From Bacteroidaceae bacterium (GTDB lineage: Bacteria > Bacteroidota > Bacteroidia > Bacteroidales > Bacteroidaceae): 64,000 bases of DNA. Shown here piece after piece: positions 1 through 8,794 of the stretch. How positions within the stretch are numbered: position 1 is the stretch's first letter; every line of letters begins with the position of its first letter. Below the pieces are notes generated by a model. That model made no database searches. It was not told where the DNA came from and was given only the letters and a program-made list of their open reading frames with translations. The stretch spans positions 1 through 64,000 of the forward strand of contig JAFXNA010000048.1 of the NCBI GenBank assembly GCA_017529865.1, given 5' to 3'. Position numbers and translations under genes: made by a program.

Positions 1-189
1 GAATGTATCAAAATCCTGCTCTCGCAGGCATCAAAAGACATGTACGAACCCCTTGTTCCGATGTTTTTCCCTGTACTTGGCGCACATGTCAGCGCTTCTG
101 AATTTCAATACCCAGACCTCACTTGGAAGGAATTATGTGGCATAATGGCTAATCAAGTTGCAGAAAGTGGGGTAATAAGGTCACAATAA
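1..189 (+). CDS. C-terminal end of an unidentified protein (cut by window start)
   Basis: Frame 1 is open from the first base to a TAA stop at 187-189, giving 62 residues. The segment is Pro- and hydrophobic-rich in the middle (MYEPLVPMFFPVLGAH) and ends in SGVIRSQ. I do not recognise the family. Real coding is supported only by the uninterrupted frame and the repeat-bearing non-coding stretch that follows. It reads toward that spacer and has no close downstream partner on the same strand. Confidence 0.45.
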   Translation, partial: ECIKILLSQASKDMYEPLVPMFFPVLGAHVSASEFQYPDLTWKELCGIMANQVAESGVIRSQ

Positions 190-299
190 CCCAGCCTTAT
201 GCAACAATAACGAGGACTTATTTGATGGTAACAAAGCTTTAAGAATAACTTAACATAACTCGCCATTAGCAATTAACACTTCATTTTGATTCCTCAAAA

Positions 300-386
300 G
301 GGGGCCTAGGGTAAACAATTGTTACCCCTAGGGGAAAAATTTGTTACCCCTAGGGATAGCAAGTGCTACCCCCAGGAGGTGGATAA
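300..386. repeat. Three degenerate tandem ~22-bp palindromic repeats
   Basis: Three adjacent units share a core close to TTACCCCTAGGG, each preceded by an AT-rich inverted segment such as CAATTG or AATTT. The first unit is almost a perfect palindrome running from CCTAGGG to CCCTAGG. They lie in the 433-base gap between the truncated first gene and the next gene; the rest of that gap has no convincing ORF. Confidence 0.6.
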
Positions 387-504
387 TTGGCCTAGTGAGC
401 CTATGGAAAGGAGTTGCCGATTAACTTGCGAATTCCGTAAGTAATGGTTATTGAATTTAGCTTTTAGCTAAATTGCTTAATAGGTTATTGATAATGTAAG
501 AGCA

Positions 505-600
505 GAGTGTATGAAGGCTAAATGCGTAACGTTTGAGCGTAGAATACGATGAGTTTTTACGCTGAATACCCCTCGAATTTACGTAGAATGTCAACTTTTT
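505..600. repeat. Degenerate tandem repeats with core ACGCTGAATACGA
   Basis: Four to five units of about 20-26 bases share a core like ACGCTGAATACGA, ending in runs of T (for example GAATACGATGAG and ACGCTGAATACC). The reverse complement of 60760-60850 contains the same kind of units, so the family occurs at both ends of the window. No reading frame here looks like a gene. Confidence 0.45.
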
Positions 601-622
601 CCAGCGTAAGACAGACAGTCTA

Positions 623-1285
623 TCAGAATAGGGTGGAGGGTTGGCGGATGATGGTTTGTCGCGCCTGCTGGAGTTTCTTCCTTGGGTCTTTCCAGATGCG
701 GATGCCGAAGTCGAAGTTGATGGTGTGGATGTTGGCGCTGAAGTCCTCGCTCACCACGCTGTAGCGGTAGTTGAAGCCCATGACGGCATAGCCCATGTAG
801 AAGCGGAAGTCGGCGCCGAGACCGAGCATGGTGTAGGTGTGGCGATAGTAGCCGGCGAGGGTGGGGATGTCGACTTTGGCTGCGCCGATGCCGAAGTTGG
901 GCGAGATGACCATTCCGTTCTCTTCGTTGGCAAAGGTGAAGGCGTAGCCTGCTGCAATGCCTTGGAAGGTGAAGTAGCTTTTGGTGAACGAATGGTTGTA
1001 GTCGAGATAGAGGTTGCGATAGGTGATGCTGGCATCGAAGCCGAAGTCGTGGTTGACGCCTTTGGCGAACTTGACGGGGATATGCGACATGATGATGTTC
1101 GGTCCGAGGCTGACGGTGAAGGGCGATTGCTTGGGTTTGCGGAATCGCCATCGTGGGCCGTGCTCGATGCCGTATGCAGCTTCGAATGCTGCCAGTTCTT
1201 CGGGTGTCATGGAGCGGTAGTCGCGTGTCTGGGCTGAGGCTCCGACTGCAGCGATGAGGGCGATGATGATGACGAGTAGTTTCAT
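623..1285 (-). CDS. Secreted outer-membrane-type beta-rich protein
   Basis: A 220-residue protein begins with a clear signal peptide (MKLLVIIIALIAAVGASAQ, likely cleavage after ASA). The rest alternates short hydrophobic and polar stretches with many Tyr, Phe and Gly residues (ITYRNLYLDYNHSF, YMGYAVMGFNYRYSV), typical of small outer-membrane beta-barrel proteins of Bacteroidetes. The end is basic (WKDPRKKLQQAR). It is a single-gene unit with a TATATTTG -7 box on the minus strand at 1341-1348. No family name or ligand can be assigned. Secretion is well supported; the barrel is an inference from composition. Confidence 0.75.
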   Translation of the reverse strand: MKLLVIIIALIAAVGASAQTRDYRSMTPEELAAFEAAYGIEHGPRWRFRKPKQSPFTVSLGPNIIMSHIPVKFAKGVNHDFGFDASITYRNLYLDYNHSFTKSYFTFQGIAAGYAFTFANEENGMVISPNFGIGAAKVDIPTLAGYYRHTYTMLGLGADFRFYMGYAVMGFNYRYSVVSEDFSANIHTINFDFGIRIWKDPRKKLQQARQTIIRQPSTLF

Positions 1286-1340
1286 GTTTCTTGAGCTTAT
1301 TGCTTACCGCTTACGGCTTATGGTTTATACTTTTCGATTG

Positions 1341-1348
1341 CAAATATA
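1341..1348 (-). promoter_or_regulatory. Promoter -7 box for the secreted beta-rich protein
   Basis: Reverse complement of CAAATATA reads TATATTTG, a match to the Bacteroidetes TAnnTTTG box, 56 bases upstream of the start at 1285. Confidence 0.6.
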
Positions 1349-1411
1349 CACATTATTTATTATTAAATGAACTTTTTCACACAAGAAATGCCTTTTTCTG
1401 TAGAAAAGTGA

Positions 1412-1441
1412 TTGTCAATCCGCCAAAATGTTGTAAATTTG
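1412..1441 (+). promoter_or_regulatory. ilv operon promoter (-33 TTG and -7 TAAATTTG)
   Basis: TTGTC at 1412 and TAAATTTG at 1434-1441 are separated as in the Bacteroidetes sigma-ABfr consensus. Transcription would start near 1448, placing the ilvD ATG at 1467 about 19 bases in. This excludes an upstream start at 1452 as the main one. Confidence 0.65.
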
Positions 1442-1466
1442 CAGTTCGAAATTGCATAAAAGGAAA

Positions 1467-3269
1467 ATGAAACATCAGTTACGTAGTGCAGTTTGCACAG
1501 AGGGTCGCCGCATGGCAGGAGCAAGAGCGCTGTGGGTGGCCAACGGAATGAAACGCGAACAATTCGGCAAACCAATCATTGCTATAGTCAACTCATTTAC
1601 ACAGTTTGTGCCTGGTCACACGCACCTGCATGAGGCTGGACAGATTGTGAAGGCCGAAATCGAGAAGATGGGTTGCTATGCGGCAGAGTTCAACACAATT
1701 GCTATCGACGACGGTATCGCGATGGGTCACGACGGAATGCTCTACAGCCTTCCAAGTCGCGACATCATTGCCGACTCAGTGGAATATATGGTCAATGCGC
1801 ACAAGGCCGATGCGATGATTTGCATCTCGAACTGCGATAAGATTACTCCGGGCATGTTGATGGCTGCCATGCGACTGAATATCCCTGCCGTATTCGTGAG
1901 CGGCGGACCAATGGAAGCTGGCAAATATAAGGGCGAGAACCTCGACCTGATTGCTGCAATGGTGAAGGGTGCCGACCCAACGGTGAGCGACGCAGAACTG
2001 GCTGAGGTGGAAGACCGTGCCTGCCCTGGTTGCGGATGTTGCTCGGGTATGTTTACGGCAAACTCGATGAACAACCTCACGGAAGCCATCGGACTGAGTC
2101 TGCCTGGCAACGGAACCATCCTTGCAACTCATGCTAACCGCATTGAACTCATGAAAGCAGCAGCACGTCAGGTGGTGAAGAATGCCTTCGCCTACTATGA
2201 GGACGGCGACGAAAGCGTATTGCCTCGCAGCATCGCCACTCGTCAGGCTTTCCTCAACGCCATGACCCTCGACATCGCCATGGGTGCTTCGACCAATACG
2301 GTGCTTCACCTGTTGGCTGTGGCTCAGGAGGCTGAGGTGAACTTCACGATGGCCGACATCGACCAGCTCTCGCGCAAGACTCCGTTCCTCTGCAAGCTGG
2401 CACCGAACTCACAGAAGTATTCCGTACAGGAGTGTGGACGTGCAGGCGGTATGCTCAACCTGCTTGGCGAACTGGCTAAGGGCGGACTGATTGACACAAG
2501 CGTGAAGCGTGTGAATGGTGCTACGCTGGCTGAAGATATCGAGAAATACAGCATCCTCAAGGCAGACATCGACCCTGAAGCTAAGCGCATCTATAGTAGC
2601 GCTCCGGCAGGCAAGTTCTGCAACCAACTGGGTGTTCAGAATACCAACTACGAAACCTTTGATACCGACCGCGCGAACGGTTGTATCCGCGACATTGAGC
2701 ACGCCTACACGAAGGACGGCGGTATGGCCATCCTCTTCGGCAACATCGCTCAGGACGGTTGCGTGGTGAAGACCGCAGGTGTGGACGAAAGCATCTGGAA
2801 GTTCGCAGGTCCGGCTGTTGTCTTCGACTCACAGGAAGACGCTTGCGAAGGTATCCTCGGCGGCAAAGTAAAAGCCGGCGATGTGGTGGTCATCACCCAC
2901 GAAGGTCCGAAGGGCGGCCCAGGTATGCAGGAGATGCTCTACCCAACCTCATACATCAAGTCGATGCACCTTGGTAAGGAATGTGCCCTGATTACCGACG
3001 GACGTTTCAGTGGCGGTACCAGCGGACTGAGCATCGGACACATCTCGCCCGAAGCTGCCAATGGTGGTAACATCGGCAAGATCGTGGATGGCGACATCAT
3101 CGAGATAGATATTCCGAACCGCTCCATCAACGTACGTCTCAGCGATGAGGAACTGGCAGCACGCCCACAGCAGCCATTGCGCCGCAACCGTGTGGTCAGC
3201 AAGTCCCTGAGAGCCTACGCACAGAGTGTTAGTAGTGCTGATAAAGGTGGAGTGAGAATCATTGAATAA
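1467..3269 (+). CDS. ilvD: Dihydroxy-acid dehydratase
   Basis: IlvD dehydrates 2,3-dihydroxy-isovalerate or -3-methylvalerate to the 2-keto acid, the third step of valine and isoleucine synthesis, in the cytoplasm. The 600-residue sequence begins [20 protein letters not shown] and carries the expected cluster and Mg motifs: [10 protein letters not shown], the cysteine-rich [16 protein letters not shown], and near the C-terminus [18 protein letters not shown]. The start at 1467 is chosen because family members begin at this MKxQLRS position and because the promoter lies just upstream; a frame extension to 1452 falls almost on the predicted transcript start. First gene of ilvD-ilvB-ilvN-ilvC. 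Confidence 0.96.
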   Translation: MKHQLRSAVCTEGRRMAGARALWVANGMKREQFGKPIIAIVNSFTQFVPGHTHLHEAGQIVKAEIEKMGCYAAEFNTIAIDDGIAMGHDGMLYSLPSRDIIADSVEYMVNAHKADAMICISNCDKITPGMLMAAMRLNIPAVFVSGGPMEAGKYKGENLDLIAAMVKGADPTVSDAELAEVEDRACPGCGCCSGMFTANSMNNLTEAIGLSLPGNGTILATHANRIELMKAAARQVVKNAFAYYEDGDESVLPRSIATRQAFLNAMTLDIAMGASTNTVLHLLAVAQEAEVNFTMADIDQLSRKTPFLCKLAPNSQKYSVQECGRAGGMLNLLGELAKGGLIDTSVKRVNGATLAEDIEKYSILKADIDPEAKRIYSSAPAGKFCNQLGVQNTNYETFDTDRANGCIRDIEHAYTKDGGMAILFGNIAQDGCVVKTAGVDESIWKFAGPAVVFDSQEDACEGILGGKVKAGDVVVITHEGPKGGPGMQEMLYPTSYIKSMHLGKECALITDGRFSGGTSGLSIGHISPEAANGGNIGKIVDGDIIEIDIPNRSINVRLSDEELAARPQQPLRRNRVVSKSLRAYAQSVSSADKGGVRIIE

Positions 3270-3282
3270 AAAAGACCCACCC

Positions 3283-3316
3283 CCTTACCCCTCCCCGGGA
3301 GTGAGGGGAGTGGTTT
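3283..3316. repeat. GC-rich palindromic intergenic repeat between ilvD and ilvB
   Basis: CCCCTCCCCGGGAGTGAGGGGAG forms an inverted repeat in the 64-base gap between ilvD and ilvB. It resembles the CCCCC/GGGGG palindromes at 6796-6847, 51914-51935 and inside the GH3 gene. Reading through it in the ilvB frame gives a Pro-rich peptide that is not part of the enzyme. Confidence 0.5.
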
Positions 3317-3333
3317 CCAATAATAAAAAGAAT

Positions 3334-5025
3334 ATGGAAAAGATAACAGGAGCAGAGGCGTTGATGCGTTCGTTGTTGAACGAAGGGGTGGAGACCTTGT
3401 TCGGATATCCGGGCGGTGCCATCATGCCTGTCTACGATGCTCTTTACGATTATACCGACCGACTGAACCATATCTTGGTTCGTCATGAGCAGGGTGCCGT
3501 TCATGCTGCACAAGGCTATGCACGTGTATCGGGAAAGGTGGGATGTGCCATCGTGACCTCAGGTCCAGGTGCTACGAACACCATCACAGGTGTGGCTGAT
3601 GCCATGATTGACTCTACGCCGATGGTTGTCATCTGCGGTCAGGTAGGTGTTGCCATGCTGGGTACCGATGCGTTCCAAGAGGTCGATGTGGTGAATGTGA
3701 CCAACCCAATCTCGAAGTGGAGCTATCAGATTCGCCGTGCCGAAGATGTGGCGTGGGCCGTAAGCCGTGCGTTCTATATTGCTCGTACAGGCCGTCCAGG
3801 TCCAGTGGTGCTCGACTTTGCCAAGAACGCCCAGACGGGAATGGTGGAATACAAGCCCGAGAAGGTGGACTTCATCCGTAGCTATCAGCCCATCCCTACG
3901 ATGGACGAAAAAGCTATCGAGGAAGCTGCATACCTCATCAATCATGCCGACCGTCCATTGCTCTTGGCAGGACAGGGCATCGAGCTGGGTAACGCTCATC
4001 AGGAGTTGCTCAACCTCATCGAGAAGGCCGACATCCCTGTGGGCTGCACGCTCTTAGGACTTTCAGACCTGCCATCCGACCATCCACTGAATGTGGGTAT
4101 GCTGGGTATGCACGGAAACCTCGGACCGAACGTACAGACCAACCAATGCGACCTGCTGATTGCTGTCGGAATGCGATTCGATGACCGTGTGACGGGTAAC
4201 CTCAACACCTATGCCAAGCAGGCGAAGGTCATCCATTTCGACATCGACCCCAGCGAAATCAATAAGAACGTGAAGGTGGACCTCGCTGTCCTCGGTGATT
4301 GCAAACAGACCCTTGCAGCCGTGACGGAGAAGGTACACAAGATTAAGCATACCGCGTGGGTGGATTCGTTCAAACCCTACGCAAAGGAGGAATACGAGAA
4401 AGTAATCGACAAGGCCATCCATCCGAAGGAAGGACCGCTGTTGATGGCAGAAGTCATCCGCAAGGTGAGCGAGGCATCGAACAACGAAGCCATCCTCGTG
4501 ACCGATGTGGGTCAGAATCAGATGTTCGGCTGCCGCTACTTCAAGTTCACGAAAGCACATAGCGTAGTGACCTCAGGCGGATGCGGCACAATGGGCTTCG
4601 GACTGCCAGCAGCCATCGGAGCAACATTTGGTGCTCCCGACCGTACCGTATGCCTCTTCGTGGGCGACGGAGGTCTGCAGATGACCATTCAGGAACTCGG
4701 CACCATCATGGAGCAGAAGTCGCCTGTGAAAATCATCCTGCTCAACAACAACTTCTTGGGAAATGTACGTCAGTGGCAGGCGATGTTCTTCAACCATCGC
4801 TATTCATTCACTCCAATGGACAATCCCGACTTCGAACTCATTGCCAAGGCCTACAACATCCCTGCGGCTACGGTAACCGAGCGCGAGAAGTTGGACGAGG
4901 AGATTGAGAAGATGCTCACGACCGAGGGACCATACCTCTTGCAATGTGGTGTGCTCGAAGAAGATAATATCCTGCCGATGACGCCTCCTGGTGCCAACGT
5001 GGACGAAATGATTTTGGAAATATGA
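3334..5025 (+). CDS. ilvB: Acetolactate synthase large (catalytic) subunit
   Basis: ThDP-dependent enzyme that condenses pyruvate with pyruvate or 2-ketobutyrate, the first committed step of branched-chain amino acid synthesis. The 563-residue protein has the N-terminal ThDP pyrimidine domain (GYPGGAIMPVYDAL, RHEQGAVHAAQGYAR with the catalytic Glu), the central FAD-type domain (GMLGMHG) and the C-terminal ThDP-diphosphate motif GDGGLQMTIQELGTI...NNN. The start at 3334 (MEKITGAEALMRSL) matches the family N-terminus; the open frame extending to 3262 only translates an intergenic repeat. Its stop overlaps the ilvN start by ATGA, suggesting translational coupling with the regulatory subunit. Confidence 0.96.
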   Translation: MEKITGAEALMRSLLNEGVETLFGYPGGAIMPVYDALYDYTDRLNHILVRHEQGAVHAAQGYARVSGKVGCAIVTSGPGATNTITGVADAMIDSTPMVVICGQVGVAMLGTDAFQEVDVVNVTNPISKWSYQIRRAEDVAWAVSRAFYIARTGRPGPVVLDFAKNAQTGMVEYKPEKVDFIRSYQPIPTMDEKAIEEAAYLINHADRPLLLAGQGIELGNAHQELLNLIEKADIPVGCTLLGLSDLPSDHPLNVGMLGMHGNLGPNVQTNQCDLLIAVGMRFDDRVTGNLNTYAKQAKVIHFDIDPSEINKNVKVDLAVLGDCKQTLAAVTEKVHKIKHTAWVDSFKPYAKEEYEKVIDKAIHPKEGPLLMAEVIRKVSEASNNEAILVTDVGQNQMFGCRYFKFTKAHSVVTSGGCGTMGFGLPAAIGATFGAPDRTVCLFVGDGGLQMTIQELGTIMEQKSPVKIILLNNNFLGNVRQWQAMFFNHRYSFTPMDNPDFELIAKAYNIPAATVTEREKLDEEIEKMLTTEGPYLLQCGVLEEDNILPMTPPGANVDEMILEI

Positions 5026-5627
5026 AACAGAACGATTGTAATAAATGCGGGAAGTGCAAGGACAAGGCTGAGAAGGACCTGAGCCTCTGCGAACATCTCT
5101 ATACCATATTGATATATTCAGAGAACGTGCCAGGTCTGCTGTCTCAGATTTCTGCCATCTTCACCCGCCGACAAGTAAATATCGAAACCCTCAACGTGTG
5201 TGCGTCGAGTACGCCTGGAGTGCATAAATACACGGTGGTTTGCTGTTGTACCGAGACGATGGTCATTATGCTGACGAAGCAGATAGAGAAGCGTATCGAT
5301 GTGTTGCAGGCTCGTTACTATACCGACGACGAAATCTTTATCAACGAAACATCGCTGTTGAAGATTGCTACTCCTATCATGCTTGAAGATGCCCGCGTGT
5401 CGGAGGCTATCCGCGAACATAATGCACGCATCATCGAGGTCAATCCTACATATGCTACGGCAGAGAAGACAGGCTCCACTGAGGAGATTCTCTCGCTCTA
5501 CAATACCCTCAACGCAATGGGAGCTGTGCTGCAGTTCGTTCGCTCAGGACGCATCTGTATCACCAAGAGTAAGGCAGAGCATCTCGACGAGTTCATTGCC
5601 CGTCGTGAGAAGGAGAGAGGAAAATAG
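5022..5627 (+). CDS. ilvN: Acetolactate synthase small (regulatory) subunit
   Basis: The 201-residue regulatory subunit confers valine feedback control on IlvB. An ACT domain occupies about residues 24-100 (LYTILIYSENVPGLLSQISA, then RRQVNIETLNVCAS), followed by the C-terminal ACT-like half. The N-terminus has an extra Cys/Lys-rich head (CNKCGKCKDKAEKD) before the ACT domain, which looks like a CxxCxxC patch of unknown role. The gene overlaps ilvB by four bases and precedes ilvC by 37 bases. In many Bacteroidetes, as I recall, an acyl-ACP thioesterase gene sits between ilvN and ilvC; it is absent here. Confidence 0.93.
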   Translation: MKQNDCNKCGKCKDKAEKDLSLCEHLYTILIYSENVPGLLSQISAIFTRRQVNIETLNVCASSTPGVHKYTVVCCCTETMVIMLTKQIEKRIDVLQARYYTDDEIFINETSLLKIATPIMLEDARVSEAIREHNARIIEVNPTYATAEKTGSTEEILSLYNTLNAMGAVLQFVRSGRICITKSKAEHLDEFIARREKERGK

Positions 5628-5664
5628 AAAACGAATTATTATCATTATATTAAAACAAAAAACT

Positions 5665-6708
5665 ATGGCAAAAATGAATTTTGGCGGCGTTATCGAAGAA
5701 GTGATGACCCGCGAAGAGTTTCCATTAGAGAAAGCTCGTGAAGTATTGAAAGACGAAACAATCGCAGTAATCGGTTATGGTGTACAGGGTCCTGGTCAGG
5801 CTTGTAACCTTCGTGACAATGGTTTCAACGTAATCGTAGGTCAGCGTCAGGGTAAGACATTTGAGAAGGCTAAGGCTGACGGATGGGTACCAGGTGAGAC
5901 TCTCTTCTCAATCGAAGAGGCTGCTACAAAGGGTACAATCGTAATGTGTCTGCTTTCAGATGCAGCTGTTATGTCAGTATGGCCAACTCTCAAGACCTGC
6001 TTGCAGCCAGGCAACGCATTGTATTTCTCACACGGATTCGCTATCACTTGGAACGACCGCACAGGTTGTGTTCCCCAGAAGGACATCGACGTTATCATGG
6101 TTGCTCCTAAGGGTTCTGGTACTTCTCTTCGTACCATGTTCCTCGAAGGTCGCGGTCTGAACTCTTCATACGCAGTTTATCAGGATGCTACAGGTAAGGC
6201 ACTCGAGCGCACACTGGCTCTTGGTATCGGTATTGGTTCTGGTTACCTGTTCGAGACTACTTTCCAGCGCGAGGCTACTTCTGACCTTACAGGTGAGCGT
6301 GGTTCGCTGATGGGTGCAATCCAAGGTTTGCTCCTTGCTCAGTACGAAGTGCTCCGTGAGAACGGTCACTCTCCATCAGAGGCATTCAACGAAACCGTTG
6401 AGGAACTCACTCAGTCACTCATGCCGCTGTTCGCACAGAAGGGTATGGACTGGATGTATGCAAACTGCTCTACTACTGCTCAGCGTGGTGCTCTCGACTG
6501 GTTCCCTCGCTTCCACGATGCCATCAAGCCAGTTGTTGAGCAACTCTATGCAAGCGTGAAGTGTGGTAACGAGGCTCAGATCAGTATCGATGCTAACTCA
6601 AAGCCAGACTACCGCGTAGGTCTCGAGAAGGAACTTGCTGCTCTCCACGATTCTGAGATGTGGCGTACAGCTGAGGTCGTTCGTCAGCTTCGTCCTGAGA
6701 ACAACTAA
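5665..6708 (+). CDS. ilvC: Ketol-acid reductoisomerase
   Basis: IlvC isomerises and reduces acetolactate or acetohydroxybutyrate with NAD(P)H and Mg2+, linking IlvBN to IlvD. The 347-residue protein has a Rossmann motif (IAVIGYGVQGPGQACNLRD) near residue 35, followed by the KARI knotted domain with GLLLAQYEVLRENGHSPSEA and the metal-binding acids around ATSDLTGERG and FNETVEEL. The start MAKMNFGGV at 5665 is the family start; the same frame stays open upstream inside ilvN, but that is chance. It is last in the operon, with two hairpins just downstream. Confidence 0.95.
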   Translation: MAKMNFGGVIEEVMTREEFPLEKAREVLKDETIAVIGYGVQGPGQACNLRDNGFNVIVGQRQGKTFEKAKADGWVPGETLFSIEEAATKGTIVMCLLSDAAVMSVWPTLKTCLQPGNALYFSHGFAITWNDRTGCVPQKDIDVIMVAPKGSGTSLRTMFLEGRGLNSSYAVYQDATGKALERTLALGIGIGSGYLFETTFQREATSDLTGERGSLMGAIQGLLLAQYEVLRENGHSPSEAFNETVEELTQSLMPLFAQKGMDWMYANCSTTAQRGALDWFPRFHDAIKPVVEQLYASVKCGNEAQISIDANSKPDYRVGLEKELAALHDSEMWRTAEVVRQLRPENN

Positions 6709-6716
6709 ATAAGACC

Positions 6717-6780
6717 CCCGCCCCTCTTTAGGGCGGGAAGTAATTACTAAAAAGCCCTCTTTATCGTGTGATAGAGAGGG
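6717..6780. terminator. Two hairpins after the ilv operon
   Basis: CCCGCCC (6717-6723) pairs with GGGCGGG (6731-6737), and CCCTCTTTATC (6755-6765) pairs with GATAGAGAGGG (6770-6780). The T tract is stronger when the second hairpin is read on the minus strand, so termination efficiency on the plus strand is uncertain. Confidence 0.5.
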
Positions 6781-6795
6781 TATTATGTTTATCAT

Positions 6796-6847
6796 CTTCC
6801 CCCTATTGACTCCGTCGAACTAAAGTTTCGGGGGGATAAGAGGGGGG
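6796..6847. repeat. Palindromic CCCCC/GGGGG intergenic repeat
   Basis: The stretch TCTTCCCCC...GGGGGGATAAGAG matches the pattern of the palindrome embedded in frame in the GH3 gene at 58573-58603 and of the run at 51914-51935. It lies between the ilv terminators and a remnant of an SGNH hydrolase gene. Confidence 0.5.
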
Positions 6848-6892
6848 CTACTTCAGTTGCTCGGCTATGGCTTTCATGCCGTTGATGGCGTT
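6848..6892 (-). pseudogene. Remnant of the C-terminus of an SGNH hydrolase gene
   Basis: On the minus strand 14 codons and a stop read NAINGMKAIAEQLK, very close to the end of the intact SGNH hydrolase at 8795-9466 (SIAGMKAIADQLK). Nucleotide similarity is high around CTTCAGTTG.TCGGC.ATGGCTTTCATGCC. A TAA stop lies a few codons upstream, so nothing larger survives. It suggests an old duplication or rearrangement around 7-9 kb. The remaining part of this 311-base gap holds hairpins and the next promoter. Confidence 0.5.
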
Positions 6893-6986
6893 TTTGTTTA
6901 GTCCCTTTTACGCTTGTTTGCATCCGTGCAAATAAATTGCCAATAATTTGCGAATTCAAAAGTTTTGTGGAGTCAGCGGAATATAG

Positions 6987-6994
6987 TACCTTTG
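6987..6994 (+). promoter_or_regulatory. Promoter -7 box TACCTTTG
   Basis: TACCTTTG lies 25 bases before the start at 7020, with a TTTTG at 6963-6967 as candidate -33 element. Confidence 0.55.
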
Positions 6995-7019
6995 CGGCAG
7001 ATTTAAAAACTGTCGTTTT

Positions 7020-8066
7020 ATGAAAGCAGATACAAGATACAAGTCAACAGGGAATCGGCTCACGTATGAGGTAACAAGACGGTTGCTCTCGTTTCTGGTC
7101 CTGATACTCACTGGATGTGGACTGCCGGAGGACAATCAGCAAGAAGCAGAAGAAGAGGAATTCAGTATAGTCGGCACTTGGGAGCTGAACGAACTCCGCT
7201 TCCTTTCGGGGCAACGGGTTGATGTGCGGACAGGATACGAATATGTTTGGTACAGGTTTTTAGAAGATGATGGCACTTACTATGTAGTCGAGCTGAACAT
7301 CCGCGACAAGAAGAAGCCTTTGAAGCCTCATGAAATGTCAGAATACTTCTTTATGATGTCGCCATACGATACCGTTTACATTGAACATGGAAGGATGCGC
7401 GACATTACCATTATAGATAATCATACGATAGGTATTGACCGTGGGGCTTACGTTGAAATCTTTATAAAAAACGATAAGTTACCAGCCGATATGGTGTCAG
7501 AAATAGAACGTTCCGTTGAAACGGCTTTTCGGCCTAATCACAACAAAAACACTCAATACATAATGCCGACATCTGCGACAACAGCCAATTCCCACATTTG
7601 GATTTGGGTGGCAGTACCTATTGTCCTTTTGATAATTTCTCTTTATATAAGATATAAGGTGAGAGGCAAACGTAACCAACCATCATCGATGGACGGGAAT
7701 ACCGGGACCATAATGGAGGACCGTCATAGCGAACAGGCATTCATCCATTCGGATTATTATCTGACATTACGACGACGATTATACGAAGAACCACCCCTGA
7801 AACCCGACGAGTGGAAGGAATTGGAGACGCAAATGAAAAGCGCCTATCCGCAGTTCTTCAGGAATTTGACAGAAAAGTGTCAGTTGTCAGAAGTGGAACT
7901 ACGCGTCTGCATACTTACCAAACTGGGTATTCCTCCGTCGGCAATAGCCATTCACACGTGCAGGGAATATAGCAGCATCAGTTCGATTCGTAGCCGACTC
8001 TACTACAAAATGTTTGGGAAGAAAGGCGGCGCAAAGGATTTGGACGAATATATCATAAACCTTTAA
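7020..8066 (+). CDS. Membrane-bound regulator: lipoprotein-type sensor with cytoplasmic LuxR-like HTH
   Basis: The 348-residue protein has four visible parts: a signal segment with lipobox-like LILTGCG (Cys about residue 33); an extracytoplasmic beta-rich domain starting SIVGTWELNEL, of the lipocalin-like type; one transmembrane helix at about 196-215 (WIWVAVPIVLLIISLYI); and a cytoplasmic C-terminal domain with LSEVELRVCILTKLGIPPSA and SIRSRLYYKMFGKKG. The last part resembles the GerE/LuxR-like helix-turn-helix found at the end of Bacteroidetes TPR regulators. The following gene encodes a secreted protein that looks like a paralogue of the sensor domain. Role inferred: transduces an envelope signal directly to DNA. 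Ligand and targets unknown. Confidence 0.7.
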   Translation: MKADTRYKSTGNRLTYEVTRRLLSFLVLILTGCGLPEDNQQEAEEEEFSIVGTWELNELRFLSGQRVDVRTGYEYVWYRFLEDDGTYYVVELNIRDKKKPLKPHEMSEYFFMMSPYDTVYIEHGRMRDITIIDNHTIGIDRGAYVEIFIKNDKLPADMVSEIERSVETAFRPNHNKNTQYIMPTSATTANSHIWIWVAVPIVLLIISLYIRYKVRGKRNQPSSMDGNTGTIMEDRHSEQAFIHSDYYLTLRRRLYEEPPLKPDEWKELETQMKSAYPQFFRNLTEKCQLSEVELRVCILTKLGIPPSAIAIHTCREYSSISSIRSRLYYKMFGKKGGAKDLDEYIINL

Positions 8067-8123
8067 CGATATGAATACATTACTCGAGTAAACATATTAA
8101 TAACACTAAAAAACGATGACATT

Positions 8124-8654
8124 ATGGAAAAACTAAAATTTCAGGCAATTTGCATCATGATGCTGATGGCATCTCTATGGGCAACAAACACCTCTGCTCA
8201 GTCCGAGCAAGAGAAAATGATGGTAGGTGTATGGAAATTCAATGGATACACCGATGCAAATGGAGAGAAATTCGACGGAGGAAAGAACTTCTCGGCAGTG
8301 AAGATATACAATCCTGACGGAGAGTATTGCTTTGCACAGTTCTTCATCAATTCCGATGGTTCCGTGGACATAAAACCACACGACTATGGAACATGGTCGT
8401 ATAAGAATGGCCAGTACATGGAATGTGGAAGAAAAGGAGAGATTATTTCACTTACAAAGAAAGAATTCCGTGGCAAATGGAGTGGTCTGGAAGACTCATG
8501 GCTGAGGGTCGAAAAGCTGCCTGAGAAGTTCACAACCTACATTATGTCCTTGTGCAGGACTTTAGACACTCGTTCGGACATCAAGGAAATAGTCTTACGT
8601 GACATTTTTAATCGCGAGAAGGGAAGTCCCAATTATATCGCCGACAAAAAGTAA
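8124..8654 (+). CDS. Secreted lipocalin-like protein, partner of the upstream HTH sensor
   Basis: A signal peptide (MLMASLWATNTSAQ) is followed by a 150-residue beta-rich domain opening with MMVGVWKFNGYTD and containing YNPDGEYCFAQFF. The order GxW...; DGxY...; then EKLPEKF followed by a helix parallels the sensor domain of the 7020-8066 protein (IVGTWELNEL; DDGTYYV; DKLPADM). The two may share a fold and perhaps a ligand. The 57-base gap and common strand suggest co-transcription. It resembles DUF4488-type Bacteroides proteins, but that name is from memory and not certain. Confidence 0.6.
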   Translation: MEKLKFQAICIMMLMASLWATNTSAQSEQEKMMVGVWKFNGYTDANGEKFDGGKNFSAVKIYNPDGEYCFAQFFINSDGSVDIKPHDYGTWSYKNGQYMECGRKGEIISLTKKEFRGKWSGLEDSWLRVEKLPEKFTTYIMSLCRTLDTRSDIKEIVLRDIFNREKGSPNYIADKK

Positions 8655-8794
8655 TGATCTCAATAAAGACAAAAGTAATTTTTTGTTCAAATCTCCTATA
8701 ATTATATAAACATAGGAGAGAAAGAATGCAGAGATTCGCGAGAACCTCTGCATTTAGTCGTGAATGATGATTGCATCAAGCTTAAACAACTCGC

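Noticed and set aside
3262..3333. Proline-rich N-terminal extension of ilvB
   Set aside because: It translates an intergenic palindromic repeat; the conserved protein starts at 3334.
5365..5664. A 100-codon N-terminal extension of ilvC overlapping ilvN
   Set aside because: The family start MAKMNFGG is at 5665 and the extension is an out-of-frame reading of ilvN.
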